A DNA stretch of 49,465 bases, taken from NCBI GenBank assembly GCA_947459635.1, contig CANHEA010000011.1:1-49465 (forward strand), given 5' to 3'. The first letter of the stretch is position 1, and each line of letters begins with the position of its first letter. Of this stretch, positions 17,217 through 26,515 are shown one piece after another. The position numbers were made by a program, and so were the translations under genes. A model generated the notes under the pieces. That model had not been told where the DNA came from and did no database searches. It saw only the letters and a program-made list of their open reading frames with translations. The stretch is from Flavobacteriaceae bacterium (GTDB lineage Bacteria; Bacteroidota; Bacteroidia; Flavobacteriales; Flavobacteriaceae).

Positions 17217-18008
17217 ATGAATAAGAAATTACTGTTCCTTTTGATTGTTATCGGACTATTTTTTGGGTCCTGTGTGCCAATTAAGAACTTGATATATTTA
17301 CAAAACAAAGACAAATCACAGACGTCAACCGTAGTAAATCCCATAAATGCATTGCCGTACCGTCTTCAAATCAATGATGTGGTCAGTATTTCAATAAAAG
17401 CGAACGATCCCAAACTTGTTCAAATTTTCAAGCCTGACAATAGTCCCAATGAAATGGGAAAAAATGATCAGTCTCTTTATTTTGAAGGATTTACAGTAGA
17501 TGATCATGGCAATATAAGAATGCCTTTATTAGAGGAATTGAATGTCGTAGGTCTTACTTTAGAAGAAGTTCGACTCAAGATTGAGAAGCGATTGTTGGAT
17601 GATTACTTTAATAAAGAGGCGAGTATCTTTGTTTCGGTTAAGTTAGGTGGTTTACGTTATACAGTCAATGGTGAAATAAACCTGCCTGGGACAAAGACGC
17701 TATACCAAGAGAAGCTAACTATTATGGAAGCCATCGCTAATTCTGGAGATATTACGGTTACGGGTGATCGAAAAGATGTAGTTGTCTTGAGACAAACGCC
17801 TGCTGGAACAGAAATGCACACAATCGATTTGACAGATATCAAAGCGATGCAGTCACCTTACTACTACATACAATCAAATGACTATATTTATATTAAACCA
17901 CTGAAACAAAAATCTTGGGGTACGGGAAGGACAGGTGTAGAGTCTCTCACTACTGTAGTTTCGGTTCTTACACTGCTACTCACAACTTTTATTATTTTAA
18001 GAAACTAA
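17217..18008 (+). CDS. Polysaccharide export outer-membrane lipoprotein (Wza-like)
   Basis: A 263-residue component of a Wza-type exporter, which carries finished polysaccharide across the outer membrane. It has a lipoprotein signal with lipobox Cys19 (GLFFGSC). The polysaccharide export domain (about residues 47-140: LPYRLQINDVVSISI ... GNIRMPLLEELNVVGLTLEEV) is followed by an SLBB-type domain (TVNGEINLPGTKTLYQEKLTIMEAI split by short loops). A C-terminal hydrophobic helix (about 240-262) is typical of the Bacteroidota form, which is shorter than E. coli Wza. The downstream kinase gene follows after 7 bases, so the pair is one export unit. Confidence 0.9.
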   Translation: MNKKLLFLLIVIGLFFGSCVPIKNLIYLQNKDKSQTSTVVNPINALPYRLQINDVVSISIKANDPKLVQIFKPDNSPNEMGKNDQSLYFEGFTVDDHGNIRMPLLEELNVVGLTLEEVRLKIEKRLLDDYFNKEASIFVSVKLGGLRYTVNGEINLPGTKTLYQEKLTIMEAIANSGDITVTGDRKDVVVLRQTPAGTEMHTIDLTDIKAMQSPYYYIQSNDYIYIKPLKQKSWGTGRTGVESLTTVVSVLTLLLTTFIILRN

Positions 18009-18015
18009 AACAGGC

Positions 18016-20481
18016 ATGACAGATAACAAAGATTTTTCGTTTTTTGAAAGCCAAAATAGCTTTGATTTTAAAGGATTCGTAATTAAGATTACCAGTTATT
18101 GGAAGTGGTTTTTATTGAGCTTAATTATCACTTTTACAATAGCATATCAAGTCAATTTGAGGAAAGAAAAGGTCTATGAAATGCAAACTTCTATTGCTAT
18201 AAAAGAAGAGAACAATCCTTTTTTTACTTCTACAACGAGTTTGGTTTTTAACTGGGGAGGCACCTCTGACCAAGTGCAAAATATATTGAATACCCTAAAA
18301 TCGAGATCTCACAACGAGTTGGTTGTTGAAAAACTCAAGTACTATGTTGATTATGTCAAAAAGGGAAAGTACAATTATCAAGATGTATATGGAAGTATTC
18401 CTTTTTACATTTCGTTCGATAAGAATAGCAAACAGCTTTTTAATAGCTTGATAAATATTAAGTTTATTAGTGATTCAGAATATGAAATGCGATTGTCTTT
18501 TGACGGAAAAAGTGCGCCGCTAGTCAATTATTTTGATAATAGTAAGAGTGAAATTTCTGTTGTTCCGGGTGAATTTGTGAAGAGATATAAGGTTGGGCAG
18601 CAAGTAAATCTACCATTTTTGAAGTTTCGACTTGAACTAACGCCAAATCCTGGGTACTATAAAGGTAATGACTACTACTTTCGATTTAATGAGTTTGATG
18701 AGGTGGTGGCAAGATATCAAGCGATTAAAGTAGATATTGATAACAAGGCGCCTTCCATATTACGGTTAAGTTTGCAAGGAACAAATAAGGCGAGAATGGT
18801 CGACTATTTGAATGCAACGGTCAAAATGTTGATTAGCGTTCAGTTGGAAAGAAAAAACCAGTTCGCAACAAATACGATTTCCTTTATTGACAGTACTTTA
18901 GTCTCAATGGGTAAAGAACTTAAAGAAACTGGAGATGCTTTGAAAGCCTTTCATCAGAATAAAGATGTTTTATCAATTCAAGATGAAGGGTCGGGAATTT
19001 CTGGTCAATTATTAGAGCTAGAAGTTCAAAGAGACGCCATCAACAGAAAAATTTCCTATTATAATACGCTAAAAACATATTTGAAAAACAGTATGGATTA
19101 TTCTAAACTTCCTGCTCCAACTGTGGCAGGAATTGACGATCCTAATATTTTAATTAATGTTTCTAAATTAATTGAATTTTCAACCAAGCGATCTGAATTG
19201 GCGTACTCAGTCAAAAGTGAGAAGATTTTTAGAGATTTTGATATTCAAATGGAATCTATAAAGAGAGTACTCTTAGAGAATATCAATTCTGTTAGTGTTG
19301 GTTTAAAATACGATCTTATCCAAATCAATAATAAGATTAATGGCGTGGAGAGTAACATCAAAAAACTCCCTGAAGAGAAGCAAGAGTATTTGAAAATCGT
19401 GCGAAAATATGATTTGAGCGATAATATTTACAATACTTTTCTTCAAAAAAGAAACGAGGCCGAAATTGTGAAGGCAGCCAATTTATCAGACATTCACTTT
19501 ATCGATTCAGCTAAAGATACTGGCGGTGGGTTGATCGGACCAAATACAAGCGTCAATTATGTCTTAGCTAGTTTTCTCGGCTTAATAATTCCGTTAATCA
19601 TTGTGTTTATTGTGTTTTTCTTAGAAAACTCTATTCTCAATACAGAAGATATCGGTAAGTTGACGTCAATACCAATTATAGGTGTCGTTGGAATTAAGCA
19701 TTCAAATACAAACCTTTCGGTATTTGAGCGTCCAAAATCAGCCTTGTCAGAATCCTTTAGAACTATTCGGTCTTCGTTGCAGTTCTTATACAAAAAATAT
19801 GACATTTCGGGGTCAAAAACATTAATGCTTACCTCGTCAATTAGCGGTGAAGGGAAAACGTTCTGTTCGTTAAATTTGGCAACAGTGTTCGCCTTGAGCG
19901 AGAAGAAGACAGTGATTGTAGGTATGGATTTGCGTAAACCTAGGATTTTTGAAGATTTCAATATCAAGAATGAAATAGGTGCCGTAAATTACCTCATTGG
20001 ACAAAAAACCATTGATGAAGTTATTCAAAAAACACATATTCCGTACTTGGATGTTATTACTTCCGGGCCAATTCCTCCGAATCCTTCAGAGATTATTATC
20101 GGAGAAAGTATGAGAGAGTTTATGCGCATTCTTAAATTGAAATATGACTATATCATTCTTGATACGCCGCCAGTCGGATTGGTATCGGACGCCATTGAGT
20201 TGGCTGAGTATGTAGATTTGACACTCTATATTATGCGTCAGAATTACACAAAAAAGGATATGATTACTTTATTGAATAATAGAATCAAACGTGGCGAATT
20301 GGAAAATATTAGTATCATCTTCAACGGTTTCCAAAATAAGGCGAAGTATGGAACTGGCTATGGCTATGGCTATGGCTATGGCTACGGCTACGGCTACGGA
20401 AATTACGGAAACGGTTATCATGAGAGTGAGAAACCAAATGGCATCTGGGAAAAAATAAAAGCATTCACAAACAAAATATAA
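18016..20481 (+). CDS. Wzc-like polysaccharide co-polymerase/tyrosine kinase
   Basis: An 821-residue inner-membrane protein that regulates polysaccharide chain length and export through autophosphorylation. The N-terminal Wzz-type domain has one transmembrane helix near residues 32-50 and a second near 512-535, with long coiled-coil-rich periplasmic sequence between. The C-terminal cytoplasmic BY-kinase domain has Walker A SSISGEGKTFCS with Lys614, Walker A' VIVGMDLRKPR and Walker B YIILDTPPVGLVSDA. The tail is a Gly-Tyr repeat of seven GY units, encoded by seven hexamers at 20356-20397; this is the expected Tyr cluster for phosphorylation. It is cotranscribed with the exporter lipoprotein. 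Confidence 0.92.
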   Translation: MTDNKDFSFFESQNSFDFKGFVIKITSYWKWFLLSLIITFTIAYQVNLRKEKVYEMQTSIAIKEENNPFFTSTTSLVFNWGGTSDQVQNILNTLKSRSHNELVVEKLKYYVDYVKKGKYNYQDVYGSIPFYISFDKNSKQLFNSLINIKFISDSEYEMRLSFDGKSAPLVNYFDNSKSEISVVPGEFVKRYKVGQQVNLPFLKFRLELTPNPGYYKGNDYYFRFNEFDEVVARYQAIKVDIDNKAPSILRLSLQGTNKARMVDYLNATVKMLISVQLERKNQFATNTISFIDSTLVSMGKELKETGDALKAFHQNKDVLSIQDEGSGISGQLLELEVQRDAINRKISYYNTLKTYLKNSMDYSKLPAPTVAGIDDPNILINVSKLIEFSTKRSELAYSVKSEKIFRDFDIQMESIKRVLLENINSVSVGLKYDLIQINNKINGVESNIKKLPEEKQEYLKIVRKYDLSDNIYNTFLQKRNEAEIVKAANLSDIHFIDSAKDTGGGLIGPNTSVNYVLASFLGLIIPLIIVFIVFFLENSILNTEDIGKLTSIPIIGVVGIKHSNTNLSVFERPKSALSESFRTIRSSLQFLYKKYDISGSKTLMLTSSISGEGKTFCSLNLATVFALSEKKTVIVGMDLRKPRIFEDFNIKNEIGAVNYLIGQKTIDEVIQKTHIPYLDVITSGPIPPNPSEIIIGESMREFMRILKLKYDYIILDTPPVGLVSDAIELAEYVDLTLYIMRQNYTKKDMITLLNNRIKRGELENISIIFNGFQNKAKYGTGYGYGYGYGYGYGYGNYGNGYHESEKPNGIWEKIKAFTNKI
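20356..20397 (+). repeat. Hexanucleotide GGCTAT/GGCTAC repeat in the kinase gene
   Basis: Four GGCTAT units followed by three GGCTAC units, perfectly in register, encode (Gly-Tyr)7 in the kinase tail. The unit length of six keeps the frame if copies are gained or lost. Confidence 0.95.
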
Positions 20482-20501
20482 TCATAACTAGAGTGTAGTA
20501 A

Positions 20502-21485
20502 ATGGAAAGTTCTTCAAAACATAAAATTCTAATTACTGGCGGTGCTGGCTTTATAGGTTCGAACTTGTGTGAGTATTTTATTGGTAAAGGTCATGAGGTT
20601 GTTTGCTTGGACAATTTCGCTACAGGGCATCGACATAATTTAGAGGCACTGATCTCCCATCCAAATTTTACTTTGATAGAAGCGGATATTCGGAATTTAC
20701 TTGACTGCGAAAAGGCAGTTGAAGGTTGCGACTACGTGTTGCATCAGGCTGCGTTAGGTTCTGTTCCTCGCTCTATTAATGATCCAATCACGACTAATGA
20801 CGTAAATATTTCCGGATTTCTAAACATGCTACAGGCATCTCGTGATGCAAAGGTCAAGAGGTTTATTTATGCTGCAAGTTCATCAACTTACGGTGATTCA
20901 GTAGCAGTTCCAAAAGTGGAGGATACGATTGGGAAACCACTTTCGCCTTATGCAATTACAAAATATGTCAATGAATTATATGCTGATATTTTCAGCAAAA
21001 CCTATGGGATGGAAACCATTGGATTGCGGTATTTTAATGTTTTTGGAAGAAAGCAAGATCCAAATGGCGCCTATGCAGCGGTAATTCCGAAATTTGTAAT
21101 GCAATTAATAAATCACGAGAGTCCCGTTATAAATGGTGATGGAAATTATTCACGGGACTTTACTTATATAGACAATATCATTCAAATTAATGAGTTGGCC
21201 ATGTTGACGCATAATAAAGAAGCGGTCAATACAGTGTATAATGCGGCATTTGGCGACAGAACAACGCTAAATGATCTGGTTCGTTACCTCAAAGTGTCAT
21301 TGGCTAACTTTGATCCGAAAATTGCGAACGTTCCCATTATTCACGGGCCAAATAGAGCTGGAGATATTCCGCATTCATTAGCAAGCATTTCAAAGGCCCA
21401 AGATTTCTTGGGATATGCGCCCAAATTTTCAATGCAGGAAGGTCTACAGGAAGCAGTACAATGGTATTGGGATAATCTAAAGTAG
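20502..21485 (+). CDS. UDP-N-acetylhexosamine 4-epimerase (WbpP/TviC-like SDR)
   Basis: A 327-residue extended short-chain dehydrogenase that most resembles WbpP/TviC, interconverting UDP-GlcNAc and UDP-GalNAc (or the corresponding uronic acids). It has the NAD loop ITGGAGFIGSN at residues 9-19, DYVLHQAALGSVPRSINDP typical of this subgroup, the Ser region YAASSSTYGDS, and the catalytic SPYAITKYVNEL (YxxxK). The next gene, 22 bases downstream, is a UDP-HexNAc dehydrogenase, so together they would make UDP-GalNAcA, as in the Vi antigen and O-antigen pathways. The order epimerase-first or dehydrogenase-first cannot be told. Confidence 0.87.
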   Translation: MESSSKHKILITGGAGFIGSNLCEYFIGKGHEVVCLDNFATGHRHNLEALISHPNFTLIEADIRNLLDCEKAVEGCDYVLHQAALGSVPRSINDPITTNDVNISGFLNMLQASRDAKVKRFIYAASSSTYGDSVAVPKVEDTIGKPLSPYAITKYVNELYADIFSKTYGMETIGLRYFNVFGRKQDPNGAYAAVIPKFVMQLINHESPVINGDGNYSRDFTYIDNIIQINELAMLTHNKEAVNTVYNAAFGDRTTLNDLVRYLKVSLANFDPKIANVPIIHGPNRAGDIPHSLASISKAQDFLGYAPKFSMQEGLQEAVQWYWDNLK

Positions 21486-21507
21486 TTACAAAATAAATTT
21501 ATTTAAA

Positions 21508-22782
21508 ATGAAAATAGCAGTTGTTGGATTAGGATATGTTGGTTTGCCTTTAGCGCGACTTTTTGCGACAAAGTATTGCGTGGTCGGGTTTGATATTAAT
21601 CAAAAAAGGGTTGACGAATTAAACGATGGAATAGATAGTACACTAGAAATTGATGCGCCATTATTGCAATCGGTTCTATTAAAAGAGCCGACTAGCAATG
21701 CAACTGGTTTGCTATGTTCTACTAATATTGAACACATAAGAGATTGCAACTATTATATAGTGACAGTACCTACGCCTGTTGATAAGAACAATAGACCAGA
21801 CTTGACCCCTTTATATAAATCAAGCGAAACGGTTGCTAAAGTACTGAAGAAGGGTGATATTGTTATCTATGAATCGACGGTGTATCCTGGAGTTACTGAA
21901 GATGAATGTGTTCCTGTTTTAGAGAAAATAAGTGGACTGAAATTCAATGTTGATTTTTTTGCGGGTTATTCTCCTGAAAGAATTAATCCTGGGGATAAAT
22001 TACATACAGTAGAAAAAATACTCAAAGTAACTGCTGGATCAACCCCAGAAGTTGGCGTCAAAGTAAATGATTTATATAAATCTGTAATTACCGCAGGAAC
22101 GCATTTAGCACCTACAATTAAAGTAGCTGAAGCGGCTAAAGTTATCGAAAATTCTCAGCGCGATATTAATATTGCGTTTGTAAATGAATTGTCGAAAATT
22201 TTCAACATCCTCAATATTGATACGCATGCAGTCCTCGAAGCTGCTGGAACAAAATGGAATTTCTTGCCATTTAAACCAGGACTTGTTGGAGGGCATTGCA
22301 TTGGTGTAGATCCTTATTACTTGGCTCAAAAAGCGCAAGAAATGGGGTACCATCCTGAAATAATATTAGCAGGACGACGATTGAATGACAGTATGGGCGA
22401 GTATGTAGCGTCTCAAGTTGTTAAGTTGATGATTAAAAAAGGTGTCGTTGTCAATGGCGCACAGTTGCTTATGCTAGGAATTACCTTTAAAGAGAATTGC
22501 CCTGACGTAAGAAACACCAAAATTGTTGATGTTATTGCTGCGCTGTCAGAATACGGAATTAAAGTTAGCATTTATGATCCTTGGGCAAATCCTGCAGAGG
22601 TTGCACACGAGTATGGTTTAGTTACAACTACTGAATTGCCAAGTACTAAGTTTGACGCAATCGTTCTTGGTGTTTCACATGATTCTTTTACTTCTATTGA
22701 TTTCAATGCGATTAAGAATGACAATTCGGTTTTGTATGATGTAAAAGGAGTGTTGGGAGAACAGGCAGATGGCAAATTATAA
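21508..22782 (+). CDS. UDP-N-acetylhexosamine 6-dehydrogenase (TviB/WbpO-like)
   Basis: A 424-residue NAD-dependent nucleotide-sugar dehydrogenase that oxidises C6 of UDP-GlcNAc or UDP-GalNAc to a uronic acid. It has the Rossmann motif AVVGLGYVGLPLARLF, a DSTLEID stretch typical of the TviB group, TVPTPVDKNNRPDLTPL, YESTVYPGVTEDECVP, SPERINPGD, and catalytic Cys in GLVGGHCIGVDPYYLA. The C-terminal domain has GITFKENCPDVRNTK. WecC (UDP-ManNAc dehydrogenase) is the main alternative, because wecB is also in the locus at 37524, but the immediate epimerase neighbour favours the GlcNAc/GalNAc route. Confidence 0.87.
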   Translation: MKIAVVGLGYVGLPLARLFATKYCVVGFDINQKRVDELNDGIDSTLEIDAPLLQSVLLKEPTSNATGLLCSTNIEHIRDCNYYIVTVPTPVDKNNRPDLTPLYKSSETVAKVLKKGDIVIYESTVYPGVTEDECVPVLEKISGLKFNVDFFAGYSPERINPGDKLHTVEKILKVTAGSTPEVGVKVNDLYKSVITAGTHLAPTIKVAEAAKVIENSQRDINIAFVNELSKIFNILNIDTHAVLEAAGTKWNFLPFKPGLVGGHCIGVDPYYLAQKAQEMGYHPEIILAGRRLNDSMGEYVASQVVKLMIKKGVVVNGAQLLMLGITFKENCPDVRNTKIVDVIAALSEYGIKVSIYDPWANPAEVAHEYGLVTTTELPSTKFDAIVLGVSHDSFTSIDFNAIKNDNSVLYDVKGVLGEQADGKL

Positions 22783-22805
22783 ATAAGTGAACTGAATCTT
22801 TGGCT

Positions 22806-24203
22806 ATGAAAATAAATTCAATTTGTTGTATTGGGGCAGGATATGTTGGAGGTCCAACAATGGCAATTATAGCGCAAAAATGTCCACATATAAAAGTTAC
22901 TGTTGTTGATTTAAATGAAGAGAGAATAGCCGCTTGGAACGATCCTGATGTAAATAATATTCCTATCTATGAGCCTGGTTTGAGTGAATTGGTTGCCGAA
23001 GCAAGAGGAAGAAACTTGTTTTTTTCAACCGAGGTTGAAAAAGCAATTGACGAAGCGCAAATGATTTTCATTTCAGTCAATACACCTACCAAGACCTATG
23101 GTTTAGGGAAGGGAATGGCTGCTGATTTGAAGTATATCGAACTTTGTGCTCGGCAAATTGCCAATGTGGCGAAGGACAATAAAATTGTAGTTGAAAAGTC
23201 TACTTTACCAGTAAGAACCGCGGAGGCAATAAAGAGTATTTTGGATAATACCGGAAACGGTGTGCAGTTTCAAATTCTTTCAAATCCTGAATTTCTAGCG
23301 GAAGGTACTGCAGTGCAAGATTTGCAAAACCCAGATCGCGTTCTTATTGGCGGAAATACTTCCAAGGAAGGTGAAGAAGCAATAAAAGCTTTGGTTGAAG
23401 TTTATGAAAATTGGGTTCCATCCGAAAATATATTAACAACAAATTTGTGGTCATCTGAATTATCAAAATTGACTGCCAATGCTTTTTTGGCGCAGCGGGT
23501 GTCATCGATAAACGCTATGTCGGAGTTGTGTGAAAAAACAGGAGCGAATGTCGATGAAGTAGCAAAGGCTATTGGCATGGATAGCCGAATTGGCTCAAAA
23601 TTTCTAAAATCTTCCGTAGGATTTGGTGGTTCTTGTTTTCAAAAGGATATTTTAAATTTAGTATATATCGCCAAGTCTTATGGCTTACATGAAGTCGCAG
23701 ACTATTGGGAGCAAGTGGTGATTATGAACGACCACCAAAAGAGGCGGTTCGCGGGAAATATAGTTCACACGCTTTATAATACTGTTGCAGGAAAGAAAAT
23801 TACTTTTTTGGGATGGGCTTTTAAGAAGGATACCAATGACACAAGAGAATCAGCTGCAATTAATGTTGCTGAATATTTGCTACATGAACAGGCGAAAATT
23901 GCGGTATTTGATCCAAAAGTGAAAAGAAAACAGATTATTGTCGATTTGAATTACCTAGAAACGCTAAGCGCAGTTGCTGTAGAAAATGCCGTTGAATCTT
24001 TTGAAGATCCATATGAAGCATGCAAAGAGGCACACGCTATTGCTATTTTAACAGAATGGGATGTGTTTAAGGAATATGATTGGCAAAGAATTTATGATAA
24101 TATGCAAAAACCAGCCTTTATTTTTGATGGTAGAAATATTTTAGATGCCAAGAAGATGATTTCAATTGGTTTTAATTTTAGTGCTGTCGGTTCCTCCCAT
24201 TAG
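22806..24203 (+). CDS. ugd: UDP-glucose 6-dehydrogenase (eukaryote-like type)
   Basis: A 465-residue enzyme making UDP-glucuronic acid from UDP-glucose with two NAD+. It belongs to the longer type shared with animals: [20 protein letters not shown] at the N-terminus, [63 protein letters not shown], and catalytic Cys in [18 protein letters not shown]. The C-terminal half has [19 protein letters not shown] 22806 is preferred to the TTG six bases earlier. It closes the uronic-acid gene group; a ~150-base gap with a new promoter follows. Confidence 0.92.
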   Translation: MKINSICCIGAGYVGGPTMAIIAQKCPHIKVTVVDLNEERIAAWNDPDVNNIPIYEPGLSELVAEARGRNLFFSTEVEKAIDEAQMIFISVNTPTKTYGLGKGMAADLKYIELCARQIANVAKDNKIVVEKSTLPVRTAEAIKSILDNTGNGVQFQILSNPEFLAEGTAVQDLQNPDRVLIGGNTSKEGEEAIKALVEVYENWVPSENILTTNLWSSELSKLTANAFLAQRVSSINAMSELCEKTGANVDEVAKAIGMDSRIGSKFLKSSVGFGGSCFQKDILNLVYIAKSYGLHEVADYWEQVVIMNDHQKRRFAGNIVHTLYNTVAGKKITFLGWAFKKDTNDTRESAAINVAEYLLHEQAKIAVFDPKVKRKQIIVDLNYLETLSAVAVENAVESFEDPYEACKEAHAIAILTEWDVFKEYDWQRIYDNMQKPAFIFDGRNILDAKKMISIGFNFSAVGSSH

Positions 24204-24314
24204 ACTCAATCTTATCCTTAATTCTTGTTTTTTTAGTTACAATTTCTTTACACTTCGTTGCTAGATTTAAGTCAAATTTGAAAAAATAAATTAACTTTAT
24301 AATTTTTAAATAAA

Positions 24315-24337
24315 AACGAGTACTTTTGTTACTCGTT
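24315..24337. promoter_or_regulatory. Inverted repeat overlapping the regulator promoter
   Basis: AACGAGTA (24315-24322) and TACTCGTT (24330-24337) form a perfect 8-base inverted repeat with a 7-base spacer. The -7 element TACTTTTG (24321-24328) lies inside it. It could be an operator for the winged-helix protein encoded next, or an RNA hairpin at the end of the preceding message. Confidence 0.55.
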
Positions 24338-24354
24338 ATTTTAAAATGTATTTC

Positions 24355-24861
24355 ATGCTTGAATCATTAATAACTTCAAAAACACGCCTTCGAATATTAG
24401 TAAAGTTTTTTATTAACGTTGCCAATAATGGGTATTTGAGAGGATTGGCGGAAGAACTTAATGAATCTACGAATTCCATTCGAAAGGAATTGAATAATCT
24501 CCTTGATGCTGGGTATCTTGAAAAAGAGTCCATACAAAATAGGATTATTTATAAGGCCAATACAAAGCACCCTCTATTTTCCGTATTACAAAAAATTGTT
24601 CGCCAACACATTGGCCTAGATGCTATCGTGGAAATGATTTTGCAGCGTATGGGACAAGTAGAGCGCGTCGTTATCATTGGCGATTACGCAAAAGGTATTG
24701 ATAGCGGGACGATTCAAGTTATATTAGTTGGAAGCGACCTCAATGCGGACTATATTGAGCAGCTGGTCATCAAGATTGAAAAAGAGATAAAACGGAAAGT
24801 CCGATTGCAAATTACTTCGAAACATGATGGAGAAGGCTTAATCATCTATGACACAATTTAA
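24355..24861 (+). CDS. Winged-helix regulator with nucleotidyltransferase-like C-terminal part
   Basis: A 168-residue protein of the kind often found before UpxY in Bacteroidota capsule loci. Residues ~1-70 form an ArsR/MarR-like winged helix (LITSKTRLRILVKFF, then LRGLAEELNESTNSIRKELNNLLDAGYLE). The second half, VERVVIIGDYAKGIDSGTIQVILVG, looks like a degenerate minimal nucleotidyltransferase fold: GDYAKG stands where the GSxA motif would be and the catalytic Asp pair is absent, so it is probably a binding domain. I start at ATG 24355 (MLESLITSK); ATG 24346 is also possible. The UpxY gene follows 11 bases after the stop. Its role in locus control is inferred. Confidence 0.8.
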   Translation: MLESLITSKTRLRILVKFFINVANNGYLRGLAEELNESTNSIRKELNNLLDAGYLEKESIQNRIIYKANTKHPLFSVLQKIVRQHIGLDAIVEMILQRMGQVERVVIIGDYAKGIDSGTIQVILVGSDLNADYIEQLVIKIEKEIKRKVRLQITSKHDGEGLIIYDTI

Positions 24862-24872
24862 TTGATGATGCT

Positions 24873-25343
24873 ATGCCTTGGTACGTAATATATACAAAAC
24901 CTAAGAATGAAAAGAAAGTTGCAGATCGTTTAGAACAAATTGGAATTGAGGTGTTTTGTCCTTTGGTAACGGTTGTAAAACAATGGTCCGACCGAAAGAA
25001 AAAAGTGCAAATTCCATTATTCAGTTCTTACGTTTTTGTATTTATTGAGGAAAAAGATCGGGAAAAGGTTTTTCAAGTACAAGGTGTTGTTCGCTTTTTA
25101 TTTTGGTTAGGAAAGCCAGCGATGGTGCGTGAGGATGAGATTGCAGCGTTAAAGGAAGGATTGAAAGAGACGATGGTTTCGTATGAAGTAAGAGGCATAA
25201 AAGTAGGGGATTTGGTTCCAATTCCAAGCGGACCATTTCATGGAAAAGAAGGCGTAATAAAGCAGATAAGTAAAAATAGTCTACAATTAGTTCTTACTGA
25301 ATTAGGAGTTTTGATAACGCTGAACAGAGAAGATAGACAGTAG
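24873..25343 (+). CDS. UpxY-family transcription antiterminator (NusG-like)
   Basis: A 156-residue specialised NusG paralogue, bound to RNA polymerase, that lets transcription read through long polysaccharide operons. The NGN domain covers residues 1-105: MPWYVIYTKPKNEKKVADRL, then FCPLVTVVKQWSDRKKK, and PLFSSYVFVFIEEKDRE. The KOW motif is at 118-140 (GDLVPIPSGPFHGKEGVIKQI). In Bacteroides, UpxY is usually the first gene of its operon; here it lies about 7.7 kb into the locus, before the dTDP-sugar block. It probably forms an operon with the winged-helix gene. Confidence 0.9.
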   Translation: MPWYVIYTKPKNEKKVADRLEQIGIEVFCPLVTVVKQWSDRKKKVQIPLFSSYVFVFIEEKDREKVFQVQGVVRFLFWLGKPAMVREDEIAALKEGLKETMVSYEVRGIKVGDLVPIPSGPFHGKEGVIKQISKNSLQLVLTELGVLITLNREDRQ

Positions 25344-25436
25344 TATATTATATTATTGTAGACGTGTTCATTAGTTTCATTTTATGGGACTGATGGGGCG
25401 AAGCCGTGAAAAAATTATAGCTATTTATATAGAATT
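25344..25436 (+). other. Short leader between upxY-type gene and rfbB
   Basis: A 93-base gap, AT-rich except for a G/C-richer island at 25385-25408 that includes GGCGAAGCC (25397-25405), a 3-base-pair stem with a GAA loop. A site where the antiterminator is loaded would be expected near here, but no known recruitment motif is recognised and no TAnnTTTG is seen. Confidence 0.35.
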
Positions 25437-26483
25437 ATGAAGAAAGTGCTTATTACCGGAGGGGCTGGATTTATTGGTTCACATGTAGTGAGAAGGATGG
25501 TAAATACCTATCCAGACTATCATGTTTTTAATTTGGATGCATTAACTTATGCGGGTAACCTCGAAAATATTGCGGATATCCAAGATAAACCGAATTACGA
25601 ATTTATTAAGGGTGACATCGTTGATGCCGATTTTATTACTGAACTTTTTCAAAAGCATCAGTTTGACGGTGTTATACATTTGGCCGCCGAATCTCATGTC
25701 GATCGATCGATAACGGATCCGTTATCTTTTGTCAAGACCAATGTCATTGGGACCATGAATTTGTTAAATGCAGCAAAATCAATTTGGCAAAACAATTACG
25801 AAGGAAAGCGTTTTTACCATGTGAGTACAGATGAAGTCTATGGTTCGCTTGGCGCAACCGGATTGTTTACCGAAACTACAGCCTATGATCCGAATTCTCC
25901 TTACTCAGCGTCGAAGGCAAGTTCTGATCATTTCGTTCGTGCGTATGGAGAAACGTACGGCTTACCATACGTCATCACCAATTGCTCGAACAATTATGGA
26001 CCGAATCATTTTCCAGAGAAATTGATTCCACTTCTAATTAATAATATTCTTCAAAACAAACCATTGCCAGTATATGGCGACGGAAAATATACCCGAGATT
26101 GGCTTTATGTTTTAGATCATGCAATTGCAATCGACCTGGTTTTTCATCAAGGTAAAAACCACGAAACATACAATATCGGCGGTTTTAACGAATGGCAAAA
26201 CATCGATCTGGTAAAACTACTTTGTCAGAAAATGGATGAAAAAATAGGACGTGAAAAAGGAAGTTCAGAGCAATTAATTACGTTTGTAAAAGATCGACCA
26301 GGCCATGATTTGCGTTACGCTATTGATGCTTCCAAAATCAATAAAGAATTAGGTTGGCGACCTTCTGTTACATTTGAAGAAGGATTGTCAGAAACCATCG
26401 ATTGGTATCTCAACAACAGAACTTGGTTAGATAATGTGACCAGTGGTAATTATCAAAATTATTACGAAAAACAATATCATTAA
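25437..26483 (+). CDS. rfbB: dTDP-glucose 4,6-dehydratase
   Basis: A 348-residue extended SDR enzyme converting dTDP-glucose to dTDP-4-keto-6-deoxyglucose, the entry to dTDP-deoxysugars. It shows the NAD loop KVLITGGAGFIGSHVVRR, YEFIKGDIVDADF, HLAAESHVDRSI, the active-site STDEVYGSLG with the Asp-Glu pair typical of dehydratases, and YSASKASSDHFVRAY (YxxxK). Then come NNYGPNHFPEKLIPL and VYGDGKYTRDWLYVLDH. Length is normal. The partner thymidylyltransferase rfbA is not in the window. The following genes use the 4-keto product for 3-amino sugars rather than rhamnose, since rfbC and rfbD are also absent. Confidence 0.95.
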   Translation: MKKVLITGGAGFIGSHVVRRMVNTYPDYHVFNLDALTYAGNLENIADIQDKPNYEFIKGDIVDADFITELFQKHQFDGVIHLAAESHVDRSITDPLSFVKTNVIGTMNLLNAAKSIWQNNYEGKRFYHVSTDEVYGSLGATGLFTETTAYDPNSPYSASKASSDHFVRAYGETYGLPYVITNCSNNYGPNHFPEKLIPLLINNILQNKPLPVYGDGKYTRDWLYVLDHAIAIDLVFHQGKNHETYNIGGFNEWQNIDLVKLLCQKMDEKIGREKGSSEQLITFVKDRPGHDLRYAIDASKINKELGWRPSVTFEEGLSETIDWYLNNRTWLDNVTSGNYQNYYEKQYH

Positions 26484-26515
26484 ACGAGATAGTGAATTCA
26501 CTAATAAAGAGTGCA

